Assembly: GCA_040388535.1 (NCBI GenBank)
Contig: JAZKBR010000002.1
Location: 520,485 to 584,484 of the forward strand
Length of the DNA: 64,000 nt
From: Gemmatimonadota bacterium
Lineage (GTDB): Bacteria; Gemmatimonadota; Gemmatimonadetes; Gemmatimonadales; GWC2-71-9
Direction: 5' to 3'
The translations under genes were made by a program, and so were the position numbers. Every line of letters starts with the position of its first letter. The first letter of the stretch is position 1. This document shows positions 1 to 7,789 of this stretch, one piece after another. The notes below the pieces were generated by a model. The model did no database searches. It had not been told where the DNA came from and worked only from the letters and a program-made list of their open reading frames with translations.

Positions 1-1029
1 GCCGCGGCCCAGACGCGGGCCCCTGCGGCGGGCAGACAGATTCAGGCCGTCGACGCGATCATCGATCGCTTCGCCGACCACCAGGTCGTCGTGATCGGCG
101 AAATACACCGCTCCGCCCAGGTCCACCGATTCCTCGGTGCCCTGATCACGGACCCACGCTTCCGCCAGCGGGTGGATGATATCGTGGTGGAATTCGGCAA
201 CGCACGGTACCAGGACCTCGCCGACCGCTACGTCGGTGGCGGAAGCGTTCCCGAAGATTCGCTCCAGCTGGTCTGGAGAAACACGACCCAGCTCCTGGTC
301 TGGGACTCGCCACTCTACCGCCGGTTTTTCGACCTGGTGCGTGCCGAGAATTCCCAGCATCGCGGTGGAAAGCAGCTGCGGGTCCTGTTGGGCGACCCAC
401 CAATCGACTGGGCTCAGGTGACCAGTTTGGAGACCTTTCCCCGGGCCTATGGCTACCGCGATCCCGACACGTTCAGGATCCTCGAAACGCACTCAATCTC
501 GCAAGGGCGTCGGGCGCTCGTCATTATTGGAAATCACCACCTGCCGCGACGAAGCCCGGTCTCCGACTTCAAGCCGGCGGATCTTGGTGAGGCTGGTGTG
601 GGAGATGCGCTGCAGCAACAGCACCCCGGCAAAGCCTACCTCATCTGGACGGTGGACCACTCGACCCCACGAGTACTGAAACAGATCCGCAAGTGGCAGC
701 CGGGTACGATTCGGGCAATTGCGGAGACACCATTCGACACGACAACGAGCGGCGTTCTCTTCGGGTCGGTCACCGTATTTCGAATGGTGAACGGAAAGCG
801 GACGCCGGTGCACTACACCGATGCTGACTTTCCACCGCTCGGCGAGCAGGTCGATGCACTACTCTATCTCGGTCCGGTCACGACCGAGGTGGACCCACCC
901 GCGTCACTCTATCGCGATACTGCCTACGTGCGGGAGCTTCGGCGTCGGAGTGAGATCGTGACGAATGTCTTTGGTGTGGACTTCGCGAGCACCATCGACG
1001 ACCTGGTCGCCAAGGCGCGCCGCCGATAG
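1..1029 (+). CDS. Hypothetical protein, ChaN/EreA-like motif, 5' truncated
   Basis: The frame is open from the first base of the window, so the true start lies upstream; the internal GTG at 91 is probably not the start because the codons before it read as coherent protein (AIIDRFADHQVVVIGEIH). The hydrophobic strand followed by GEIH, and a later VVEFGN segment, resemble the glycine-glutamate-histidine core of the ChaN/erythromycin-esterase/TIKI group. A second conserved-looking patch is ALVIIGNHHLP. No membrane segment is visible in the part present. The nearest downstream gene converges on it from the other strand, 10 bp away. Function is unknown and the family link is a motif-level guess. 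Confidence 0.7.
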   Translation, partial: AAAQTRAPAAGRQIQAVDAIIDRFADHQVVVIGEIHRSAQVHRFLGALITDPRFRQRVDDIVVEFGNARYQDLADRYVGGGSVPEDSLQLVWRNTTQLLVWDSPLYRRFFDLVRAENSQHRGGKQLRVLLGDPPIDWAQVTSLETFPRAYGYRDPDTFRILETHSISQGRRALVIIGNHHLPRRSPVSDFKPADLGEAGVGDALQQQHPGKAYLIWTVDHSTPRVLKQIRKWQPGTIRAIAETPFDTTTSGVLFGSVTVFRMVNGKRTPVHYTDADFPPLGEQVDALLYLGPVTTEVDPPASLYRDTAYVRELRRRSEIVTNVFGVDFASTIDDLVAKARRR

Positions 1030-1039
1030 GCGATTCCCC

Positions 1040-1918
1040 TCAGACCGTGCACGCCGCAGCGGCCTGTCGCAGCCCCGCCTCCGCGTCTCCTTTCGGCATG
1101 AACTCGTGCGCCAGCCAGCCGGTAAAGCCGCTGTCAGCAATGGCTTTCGCGATGGCGGGATACTGGAGCTCCTGATCGGCGGCCAGTTCGTTCCGACCGG
1201 GGTTCCCTGCCGTGTGATAGTGCGCGAACCATTTGCCATTGGTGCGGATCGAGCGGATGATGTCGCCTTCGCTGATCTGCATATGGTAGATGTCGTAGAG
1301 CAGCCGGACGCGCGGTGAGTTGACCTTTTCGGCGACGGCGATGCCGAACGCCGAGGTATCGCCCTGGAAGCCGTGATGATCGACGCGGCTGTTGAGCATC
1401 TCGAGAATTACCGTCACCCCTTCCTTCTCGGCCAGCGGCGCGATCTTCGCGAGCCCCTCGGCACACGCTGCGATGCCGTCTTCGGTGGTGATGGTGCCCT
1501 TGTTGCCGAACATTGCGATGACGTTGGGGATGCCGGCCTTCGCGGCGGCGGGGATGACCGCGCTCAGTTCGCCGAGAATCAGCTCGTGATTGGCGCGGTC
1601 ATTGAGTCCGCGCGGGATGAAGTCGCGGCGCGAGGTGGAGTTGGAGGTGCTGATCGCGAGGCCGTGCTTCTGGACCAGCGCCCAGTCTTTCTGGTCGACC
1701 AGGTCGATGGCGCCGAGGCCGACGCGCTTCGCCATCTCGCAGAAGTCGTCGTAGGGAATCCCGCCGAAGCACCAGCGGCAGACGGACTGCTTAATGCGGC
1801 CTGGGATCGCCGCCCCCACGCCCGCTGCCGCCGTGCGTTGCGCGGCGGCCGGGTTTCCGGATGCCATTGCCCCAAGTGTCACTGCCGAAGACGCGAGAAA
1901 GGTGCGGCGGGAGGGCAT
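1040..1918 (-). CDS. Tat-exported hydroxypyruvate isomerase-like TIM-barrel protein
   Basis: 292 aa from the ATG at 1918. That start is chosen because it gives a clean Tat signal (MPSRRTFLASSAVTLGAMAS, then an AAAQ cleavage region); the upstream in-frame extension is repeat-derived and arginine-rich. The mature part resembles the hydroxypyruvate isomerase / sugar phosphate isomerase-epimerase (AP endonuclease 2) barrel: GLGAIDLVDQKDW, an EMLNSRVDHHG metal-site segment with Glu, His and Asp, VRLLYDIYHMQISEGD, and GWLAHEFMPKG. A Tat signal puts it in the periplasm, which argues against the cytosolic glyoxylate role of Hyi. It lies downstream of the GMC cluster and may process its oxidised product (inference). 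Confidence 0.85.
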   Translation of the reverse strand: MPSRRTFLASSAVTLGAMASGNPAAAQRTAAAGVGAAIPGRIKQSVCRWCFGGIPYDDFCEMAKRVGLGAIDLVDQKDWALVQKHGLAISTSNSTSRRDFIPRGLNDRANHELILGELSAVIPAAAKAGIPNVIAMFGNKGTITTEDGIAACAEGLAKIAPLAEKEGVTVILEMLNSRVDHHGFQGDTSAFGIAVAEKVNSPRVRLLYDIYHMQISEGDIIRSIRTNGKWFAHYHTAGNPGRNELAADQELQYPAIAKAIADSGFTGWLAHEFMPKGDAEAGLRQAAAACTV

Positions 1919-1954
1919 CGAGACTCCGGGAAGCGAGAAGGTACCTGCAAGATT

Positions 1955-1999
1955 GTCATCCTGAGCGAAGCCCGCAACGCGGGCGCAGTCGAAGGACCT
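1955..1999 (+). repeat. GTCATCCTGAGCG-type repeat with inner hairpin
   Basis: Begins GTCATCCTGAGCGAAG, continues through a short inverted repeat (CCCGC-aac-GCGGG) and ends CAGTCGAAGGACCT. Related elements lie at 5096-5141, 5184-5225 (inverted) and, in degenerate form, from 28519. It sits just upstream of the start of the Tat-exported barrel gene, so it would be in that gene's leader or promoter region. Confidence 0.75.
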
Positions 2000-2121
2000 G
2001 ATGCGCGGCGTCGAGTTGCACCGGGCGTCACGCCGTGGGCTCCCTCGCCGCGGCTCACCTGGCCCGACCCCGCGACGAGAGTTGGAGATCGAAGCTATCC
2101 AAGGATGCGCGGGGCAGGCTC

Positions 2122-2551
2122 CGCGTCGAGCTGGCGACATTAGAGCCGGTGCGCGGGACTGCGCTAGGCCGCTCCGAGGGACCCACGACGCGACGCCCGC
2201 GAATTTCCTGGCAAACAGAAAGAGGAACGGGGCGAGGCGTGAGGGGCCGTGGGAGGAGGATCAATAGGGAGCGCATCCGTAGCCGGCGCTCGTTGCGCCG
2301 GCGGGCGACCCGCGAAGACGAGCCGCCGAACCGCGCACGGGCAGCGTGCGCGGCGGCGGACTCGAGCGGGTCGCGGATGCGCGGAATTTGATCCGACGAC
2401 AGCGGCCTCTCGCGCTGAGCCCCGCCGCGCGGCCGAGTTTCCGTCGCAGGAGAGATCTGCGCCGCACGAGGCGCGGCGCGAGCAAACTCCATGCGTCGCG
2501 GGTGACATCGGTGCCGCGCGAGCGCGGCACCCACATAGGAGCAACAGCCTA
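2122..2551 (+). repeat. Composite dispersed repeat, copy 1 (modules A, B and tail)
   Basis: Module A (about 2122-2189) contains GAGCTGGCGACATTAGAGC, shared with copies at 22661-22760 and 25655-25758. Module B (about 2244-2397) begins GGGCCGTGGGAGGAGGATCA and carries an 8-bp hairpin (2282-2289 with 2295-2302) and a nested 70-nt hairpin (2305-2313/2366-2374; 2320-2328/2354-2363 with one bulge; 2331-2339/2345-2353). The tail (2510-2551) has a perfect 10-bp-arm palindrome with a GA loop, and its outer end stops three bases from the stop codon of the neighbouring minus-strand gene. Module B is nearly identical to 28598-28757; the tail is nearly identical to 61662-61690. Confidence 0.85.
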
Positions 2552-2554
2552 CCT

Positions 2555-3403
2555 TCAGAACCGCAGCGCACGGAGATACTCAAAGCTCGCCTTGGCGGTC
2601 GCAAGTTCGTCGCGGGGCGAGTCGTGCTCGACCAGCACGTGCTCGACGCCGGCGCGCTTCCGCTCGCGGAAGATTCGCCGCCAGTCGATGACGCCGGCAC
2701 CGACATCGGCGAAGGCGCCGCCTGGCGCCATATCCTTGACGTGCAATGCGCGGATCCTGCCAGGCCAGCGATTCATCCAGGCCACCGGGTCGTGGCCGGC
2801 GCGGGTGACCCAGTAGCAATCGAGCTCGACGACAACTCGCTTCGGTTCGGTCCGTGAGAGGAATCGTCCGATGGCGGGCTCGCCATCGACCAACGCAAAC
2901 TCATCGGCGTGGTTGTGAAAACCGAGGGTGATGCCGACCTTGGCCGCGACTTCGGCCGAGACATTGAAGCGACCCGCGAGGCGATCGATGCCGCCGACCT
3001 TGCGCCACAGTTCCGCCGGCACGGATGGGACGTAGAGATAGGTGGCACCGAGCATCATGGCTCGCTCAAGCACGACGGTCATCGGGGCGCTGTCGATGTC
3101 AGCCCAGGTGCAATGCAGCACAGGGCAGCGAAGCCCGGCCGCCTCGATCATCGTGCGCATTTCGGGCGCATCGCGGCCGTAGAGCTGCGACAAACCGATG
3201 GTGGCGTAGCCGATCGCGGCCACCGCCTTGAGGGTCGCGGCCGGGTCGGTGGTCATCCCCTTGGCGATGGTGATAGTGGCGAGGCCGATGTCGCCGAGCT
3301 GCCTGTCCTGAGGGCCCTCCAGGGCCCGAGGGAGCGGAGCTACCCGTTTGAGCGGCAGCAAGGCCGCCGCGCTGGCAGCAACGAAATCGCGCCGCGTCGT
3401 CAC
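2555..3403 (-). CDS. Tat-exported sugar phosphate isomerase/epimerase-like TIM barrel
   Basis: 282 aa from a GTG at 3403 that overlaps the TGA of the upstream GMC gene by 4 bp (GTGA), implying translational coupling. Starts VTTRRDFVAASAAALLPLKR, a Tat-type twin-arginine signal. The barrel shows TIAKGMTTDPAATLKAVAAIGY, GLRCPVLHCTWADIDS, a metal-site segment LGFHNHADEF, VVVELDCYWVTRAG and HVLVEHDSPRD, all typical of the xylose isomerase-like TIM-barrel family with Glu/His/Asp metal ligands. It pairs with the GMC oxidoreductase and probably acts on that enzyme's periplasmic product, for example a 3-keto sugar or glycoside (inference from context). Confidence 0.88.
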   Translation of the reverse strand: MTTRRDFVAASAAALLPLKRVAPLPRALEGPQDRQLGDIGLATITIAKGMTTDPAATLKAVAAIGYATIGLSQLYGRDAPEMRTMIEAAGLRCPVLHCTWADIDSAPMTVVLERAMMLGATYLYVPSVPAELWRKVGGIDRLAGRFNVSAEVAAKVGITLGFHNHADEFALVDGEPAIGRFLSRTEPKRVVVELDCYWVTRAGHDPVAWMNRWPGRIRALHVKDMAPGGAFADVGAGVIDWRRIFRERKRAGVEHVLVEHDSPRDELATAKASFEYLRALRF

Positions 3404-5100
3404 AGTTTCTTCTGCTTGAGCTGCCGGACCGCGTGATCCACGGCACGCGCCGTGAGCGCCATGTACGTCAGCGACGGATTGACGCAGCTCGACGACGCCA
3501 TCGCGGCACCATCGGTGACATACACATTGGGGACGTCCCAGAGCTGGTTCCACTTATTTAACACCGAGCTCTTCGGGCTTCGTCCCATCCGCGCCGTCCC
3601 CATCTCGTGATTGGTCTGCCCCATCGGCGGCGGTGCGCCGCGGTTGGCCACCACGTTCTTCACGCCGGCAGCCTCGAGCATTTCCGCCGCGGAATCGGCC
3701 ATCTCGCGTTGCAGGGCAATTTCGTTGTCACGCCACTTCGCCGAGATCCTGACGCCCGGAATTCCCCACGCGTCCTTCACGGCAGGATCGATCTGCATCC
3801 GGTTCTCAGGATTCGGCAGGCATTCGGCAAAGCCCCCCAACGAGAAGTTCCAGCCACCGACACCGCGCTGGGCGTGCTTGAACTCGGCGCCGAACCCCGG
3901 GCGATTGATCGCCGAGCCCCAGAGTGGCCCACGCCCAGTTGCGCCGCCCTGGAATCCAAAGCCGCGGATGAACTTCGGATCGGGCTTCTTCGGATCGAGG
4001 TTGTGGTGACGCGGGATGTAGATGCCATTGGGGCGGCGGCCGAACGAGGTCTTGTCGTCGAGCCCTTCGACGCGACCGCTCGCGCCGGATCCCTTGATGT
4101 GATCCATGAGGTTGCGACCGAGCTGGTCGCTGGAATTGCCGAGACCGTGCGGATGGCTGCGGGTCGCGCTGTTCATCAGGATCCGGGCCGACTCGAGCGA
4201 TGAGGCGCAGAGGAAGACCAGCGGCGCCTTGAACTCGATCGCCTGCTTGCTCTCGGCGTCAATGACCCGGACCCCGGTCGCACGACGGGTCTGTTCGTTG
4301 TACATCACCGAGTGCACCACCGAGAACGGCCGGATGGTGCAGCGACCGGTCTTCATTGCCGCCGGCAGTGTGGCGTGCACCGAATTGAAATACGAGCCGG
4401 TGGTGCAACCGCGCGAGCAGGAATCGCAGTAGTGACACGGCGCACGCCCATTGAGTGGCGCGGTGAGTACGGCGGTGCGCCCGATGGTCATCACCCGGGT
4501 GGTGCCGTAGGCCCTCGCAAGGCCGGCCTTCACCTGTTCTTCGGCGCAACTCATTTGCATTGCAGGCTGGAAATGCGAGTCGGGAAGGTAGGAGAGGCCA
4601 AGTGCTTCGCCAGAGATGCCGACGAACTTCTCGACGTACTCGTACCAGGGTGCGATGTCGGCGTAGCGAATTGGCCAGTCGACACCAACGCCGTCGCGAA
4701 GATTGGCCTCGAAGTCGAGGTCGCTCCAGCGATAGACCTGGCGGCCCCAGAGAATGGAGCGGCCGCCGAGCACCCGTGAGCGGAGCCAGGAGAACTGCGA
4801 ACCTTCGCTGAGCGTGTATGGGTGTTCGCGGTCGTCGATGAAGAATTGTTTGGTGTCTTCGCCGAAGCCGACCGAGCGGCGCTGAATGGCGAACTTCTCG
4901 GCGGTTTCCTTCGGGTCATTGAGCAGGCGGTAGGGAAAGTCCGAGGCCGGCGCGGCCATCAGGTAGTCGCGCTCGGGGGTGATCATCCGCCCGGCCTCGA
5001 GCACCAGGGTGCGGAGGCCGTGCTCGGCGAGTTCCTTGGCGGCCCAGCCGCCCGACATGCCGGAACCGACGACGATGGCGTCGTACGAGGGGAGTGTCAT
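3400..5100 (-). CDS. GMC family FAD-dependent sugar/alcohol oxidoreductase
   Basis: 566 aa. The N-terminal Rossmann FAD motif is GSGMSGGWAAKEL (residues 12-24) followed by VLEAG. The GMC C-terminus has TNHEMG (catalytic His about 498) and VNPSLTYMALTARA (Asn about 541). A cysteine cluster CHYCDSCSRGC (C222, C225, C228, C232) contains the C-x5-C-x3-C spacing known to hold a 3Fe-4S cluster in bacterial FAD-glucose dehydrogenases, plus one extra Cys. There is no signal peptide; family members are often exported by riding on a Tat-signal small subunit. Its start codon overlaps a GTCATCCTGAGCG repeat. It is a full-length paralog of the 6092-7789 product but has no small-subunit gene directly beside it. 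Confidence 0.93.
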   Translation of the reverse strand: MTLPSYDAIVVGSGMSGGWAAKELAEHGLRTLVLEAGRMITPERDYLMAAPASDFPYRLLNDPKETAEKFAIQRRSVGFGEDTKQFFIDDREHPYTLSEGSQFSWLRSRVLGGRSILWGRQVYRWSDLDFEANLRDGVGVDWPIRYADIAPWYEYVEKFVGISGEALGLSYLPDSHFQPAMQMSCAEEQVKAGLARAYGTTRVMTIGRTAVLTAPLNGRAPCHYCDSCSRGCTTGSYFNSVHATLPAAMKTGRCTIRPFSVVHSVMYNEQTRRATGVRVIDAESKQAIEFKAPLVFLCASSLESARILMNSATRSHPHGLGNSSDQLGRNLMDHIKGSGASGRVEGLDDKTSFGRRPNGIYIPRHHNLDPKKPDPKFIRGFGFQGGATGRGPLWGSAINRPGFGAEFKHAQRGVGGWNFSLGGFAECLPNPENRMQIDPAVKDAWGIPGVRISAKWRDNEIALQREMADSAAEMLEAAGVKNVVANRGAPPPMGQTNHEMGTARMGRSPKSSVLNKWNQLWDVPNVYVTDGAAMASSSCVNPSLTYMALTARAVDHAVRQLKQKKL

Positions 5101-5225
5101 CCTGAGCGGAGCAGCCCGCAGGGCTGCGCAGCCGAAGGAGCTGGTCTATCCGTCGAGGTGGATCCCTTCACGCCAGACTCCGCTCCTTCGACTTCGCCCG
5201 CTGCGCGGGCTTCGCTCAGGATGAC
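5096..5225. repeat. Inverted pair of GTCATCCTGAGCG elements
   Basis: Two copies face each other: 13-bp perfect outer arms at 5096-5108 and 5213-5225. Each copy has its own inner hairpin (for example CCCGC/GCGGG within the right copy, 5184-5225). The left arm includes the CAT that is the GMC start codon (5098-5100 on the minus strand). The pair fills most of the 154-bp gap between the GMC gene and the upstream isomerase gene, leaving little room for a normal promoter or ribosome-binding site. Confidence 0.8.
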
Positions 5226-5254
5226 AACGCCCATCGCCCATCGCCCACCAATTC

Positions 5255-6091
5255 CTAGAATCGCAGCTGTCTGAGATATCGGTACGACGTCGCGATGCTC
5301 TGCATCGGATCCTTCGGGTTGTCGTGCTCCACGAAGTAGTGCTTGATGCCCGCCTGCTTGTGTCGCGCGAAAATCTCGGCCCACTTGATAGTCCCCTTGC
5401 CGACTTCGGTCATCGCGTACTCGGGCGCGGGGCCGCCGTCTTTCACGTGCACCATCGGGAAGCGCTCGGGCCACTTCGCGAAATATTGCTCGGGCGTGCC
5501 GCCGCCCTTGATGATCCAGTAGAGGTCCATCTCCATCTGCACCAGCTTCGGATCGGTCTCTTCGAGCAGGACGTCATACATCCGGCGTCCCTCGACCTGG
5601 GTGAATTCGAAGTCGTGGTTGTGATAGGCAAGCTTGATCTTGTAGCGCTTGGCATCTTCGGCGGCGCGATTGAAGAGGTCGGCGACCTTCTTGAGTGCAT
5701 CGAGTGAGGCGCGGTCCTTGTTGTCGAGCCAGGCGACCACGAGGTACTTGTGGCCGATCTCGGCCGACTCGTCGAGGGTTCGGTTCCAGGGCCCCCGCAG
5801 CAGGTCGATGCCGATGTGTCCCGACGGCGACTTGAGTCCGTTGCGATCGAGCAGCTGCTTGATGGCACGCGGTGGCCGGTTGAAGTAGCCGGCGAACTCC
5901 ACTTCCTGATAGCCGATGGCGGCCACGTCGGCGAGCGTCTTCTCGACGCTGACCTTCATCAGGTCGCGCACCGTGTAGAGCTGGACGCCGATCTTCTCGA
6001 GCTTTTCCTGCGCCAGGAGATTGCCGCCACTGGGAAGCATCGATGCGGCTCCCGCTGCTCCGAGTGCGCCTACGAACGTTCGACGGTCCAT
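5255..6091 (-). CDS. Tat-exported sugar phosphate isomerase/epimerase-like TIM barrel
   Basis: 278 aa starting MDRRTFVGALGAAGAASMLP, a Tat signal with twin arginines and an Ala-rich core ending near LLAQ. Mature motifs: GVQLYTVRDLM, YQEVEFAGYFNRPP, LAYHNHDFEF (metal-site His/Asp/Glu), LVQMEMDLYWIIKGG and KHYFVEHDNPKDPMQSI. These are diagnostic of the periplasmic xylose-isomerase-like TIM barrels often found with GMC dehydrogenases. It begins exactly one base before the upstream GMC gene's stop codon region, so the two are adjacent in one operon. It shares the fold with the 2555-3403 product but is clearly divergent. Substrate unknown. Confidence 0.9.
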   Translation of the reverse strand: MDRRTFVGALGAAGAASMLPSGGNLLAQEKLEKIGVQLYTVRDLMKVSVEKTLADVAAIGYQEVEFAGYFNRPPRAIKQLLDRNGLKSPSGHIGIDLLRGPWNRTLDESAEIGHKYLVVAWLDNKDRASLDALKKVADLFNRAAEDAKRYKIKLAYHNHDFEFTQVEGRRMYDVLLEETDPKLVQMEMDLYWIIKGGGTPEQYFAKWPERFPMVHVKDGGPAPEYAMTEVGKGTIKWAEIFARHKQAGIKHYFVEHDNPKDPMQSIATSYRYLRQLRF

Positions 6092-7789
6092 CTAGAGCTC
6101 CTTCCGGTTCAGGGCGCGGACGGCGTAGTCTGCCGCGCGAGCCGTGAACGCCATATAGGTGATCGACGGGTTCTGACACGCTGAAGACGCCATGGCGGCG
6201 CCATCGGTCACAAAGACGTTCTTCGAATCCCAGTGCTGATTCCACTTGTTGAGCACCGAGGTCTTGGGATCCTTCCCCATCCGGGCGCCGCCCATCTCGT
6301 GAATCGTGAGCCCCGGGGCGGTGTGGCTGTTGTAGGTCGTGACATTGGTGACACCGGCGGCCTCGAGCATTTCGGCGGCCTGAGTCATCGCATCCTGCTG
6401 CATCTTGAGCTCGTTCTCCCGCCACTGCACGTCGATGTGCAGCACCGGCACGCCCCAGCGGTCGACCTTGTCGGGGTTGAGGCTCACCCGATTGTCGACG
6501 TTGGGCAGGCACTCGCCGAAGCCGCCCAGCGACATCCCCCAGCCACCATACTCCGGCTGCTTGAGCGCATTCTTGAAGTCGGCGCCGAAGCCCGGCGTCG
6601 AGGTACCGCGCCCCCACCCTGACACCGACCGACCGCCACCGCCCTGGTAGGCGTAGCCGCGCAGGAAGTCGGGATGCTGGTCGGTGACGTTGCGGAAGCG
6701 AGCGAGGTAGACGCCGTTCGGTCGCGACCCGTAGGTGGTCTTGTCGAGAAAGCCCGGCACCTTCCCGCCGGCCCCGGCCTGCATCGTGTGATCCATCACA
6801 TAGCGCCCGAGGACGCCGCTGTTGCCGCCGAGCCCTTCGGGATGCGAACGGCTCTTCGAGTTGAGCAGAATGCGCGTCGATTCGAGGGCCGAGCAGTTGA
6901 GGAAGACGATCTTCGAGTTGAACTCGAGTGTCTCCATCGTCTGGCCATCAACGACACGCACGCCGGTGACTTTTCCCTGCTCTTCATTCCAGACCAGCGA
7001 GTGCACCACGCTGTACGGACGAATCGTGCAGCGCCCCGTCGCGAAGGCATCCTTGAGTGTGGTCTGCACAGAATTGAAGTACGCTGCGGTGGTGCAGCCG
7101 CGATGACAGGCATCACAGTAGTGACAGGCCGCGCGACCGTTGTGGGCGACCGAGAGATTCGCCGTCCGTCCGATGGTGAGCACCCGACTGCCACTGTATT
7201 TCGTCTTGATGCCGTCGCGCACCCACTGCTCGGCGCAGCTCATCTGCATCGGTGGCAGGAAGGGGCCATCGGGAAGCTGGGGCAGGCCGAGCTTTTCACC
7301 GGAGATGCCGGCGTAGCCCTCGACGTAGTCATACCAGGGCGCGATGTCCTTGTAGCGCACCGGCCAGTCGGTGCCGTGACCATCCTTCGCGTTGGCGCCG
7401 AAATCGAGATCGCTCCAGCGATAACACTGACGGCCCCACATGATCGACTTGCCACCCATCTGCCGACCGCGGATCCAGTCGAACGGCTTGCCGTCGGCGG
7501 TAGTGTACGGGTTGTCGACGTCGTCGACGAAGAATTGCGTCGCGCCTTCGTCGCAGGCGTAGCACTTTCGCTGCACCGACTGCCGCGCGGTGAGCTTGCG
7601 GACATCGCCGAGGTAGCGATAGTCGAACTCGAAGGCGGGAGCATTCATCAGGAAGTCGCGCGCGGGATCAATGCTCCGGCCGGCTTCGAGAATCAGGACG
7701 TTGAGACCCTTCTCGCTCAACTCCTTGGCCGCCCAGCCGCCGCTGATGCCGGAGCCGATCACGATCGCGTCGTACGGTGCGCGCGCCAT
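6092..7789 (-). CDS. GMC family FAD-dependent oxidoreductase, large subunit
   Basis: 565 aa. The start is the ATG at 7789 (MARAPYDAIVIGSGISGG); the frame stays open further upstream but that part overlaps the small-subunit gene out of frame. FAD motif at residues 11-23; cysteine cluster CHYCDACHRGC at C222, C225, C228 and C232, as in the 3400-5100 paralog, plus an additional C76-x2-C79 (KCYACDEG). The C-terminal GMC region is IHEMGGARMG followed by CQNPSITYMAF. The small-subunit stop and this start share a base (TAATG), so they are co-translated and probably form a heteromeric dehydrogenase exported through the partner's Tat signal. The electron acceptor is not encoded next to it. Confidence 0.94.
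   Translation of the reverse strand: MARAPYDAIVIGSGISGGWAAKELSEKGLNVLILEAGRSIDPARDFLMNAPAFEFDYRYLGDVRKLTARQSVQRKCYACDEGATQFFVDDVDNPYTTADGKPFDWIRGRQMGGKSIMWGRQCYRWSDLDFGANAKDGHGTDWPVRYKDIAPWYDYVEGYAGISGEKLGLPQLPDGPFLPPMQMSCAEQWVRDGIKTKYSGSRVLTIGRTANLSVAHNGRAACHYCDACHRGCTTAAYFNSVQTTLKDAFATGRCTIRPYSVVHSLVWNEEQGKVTGVRVVDGQTMETLEFNSKIVFLNCSALESTRILLNSKSRSHPEGLGGNSGVLGRYVMDHTMQAGAGGKVPGFLDKTTYGSRPNGVYLARFRNVTDQHPDFLRGYAYQGGGGRSVSGWGRGTSTPGFGADFKNALKQPEYGGWGMSLGGFGECLPNVDNRVSLNPDKVDRWGVPVLHIDVQWRENELKMQQDAMTQAAEMLEAAGVTNVTTYNSHTAPGLTIHEMGGARMGKDPKTSVLNKWNQHWDSKNVFVTDGAAMASSACQNPSITYMAFTARAADYAVRALNRKEL

Larger units (their letters stand above)
1919..2554. other. Repeat-filled intergenic stretch
   Basis: 636 bp between the start of the 1040-1918 gene and the stop of the next minus-strand gene. 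It holds a GTCATCCTGAGCG element (1955-1999), module A (about 2122-2189) and module B (about 2244-2397) of the composite dispersed repeat, and a palindromic tail (2510-2551). No convincing gene is present: the open frames are arginine/alanine-rich shadows of GC-rich repeat DNA. Confidence 0.8.

Noticed and set aside
2249-2857. Long open frame across module B and the isomerase antisense strand, with GSIGSA...GRPAKTSRR-like peptides also open in other copies
   Set aside because: The shared peptide is explained by the repeat DNA; changes between copies keep base pairing rather than protein sequence, and no start or ribosome-binding site is convincing.
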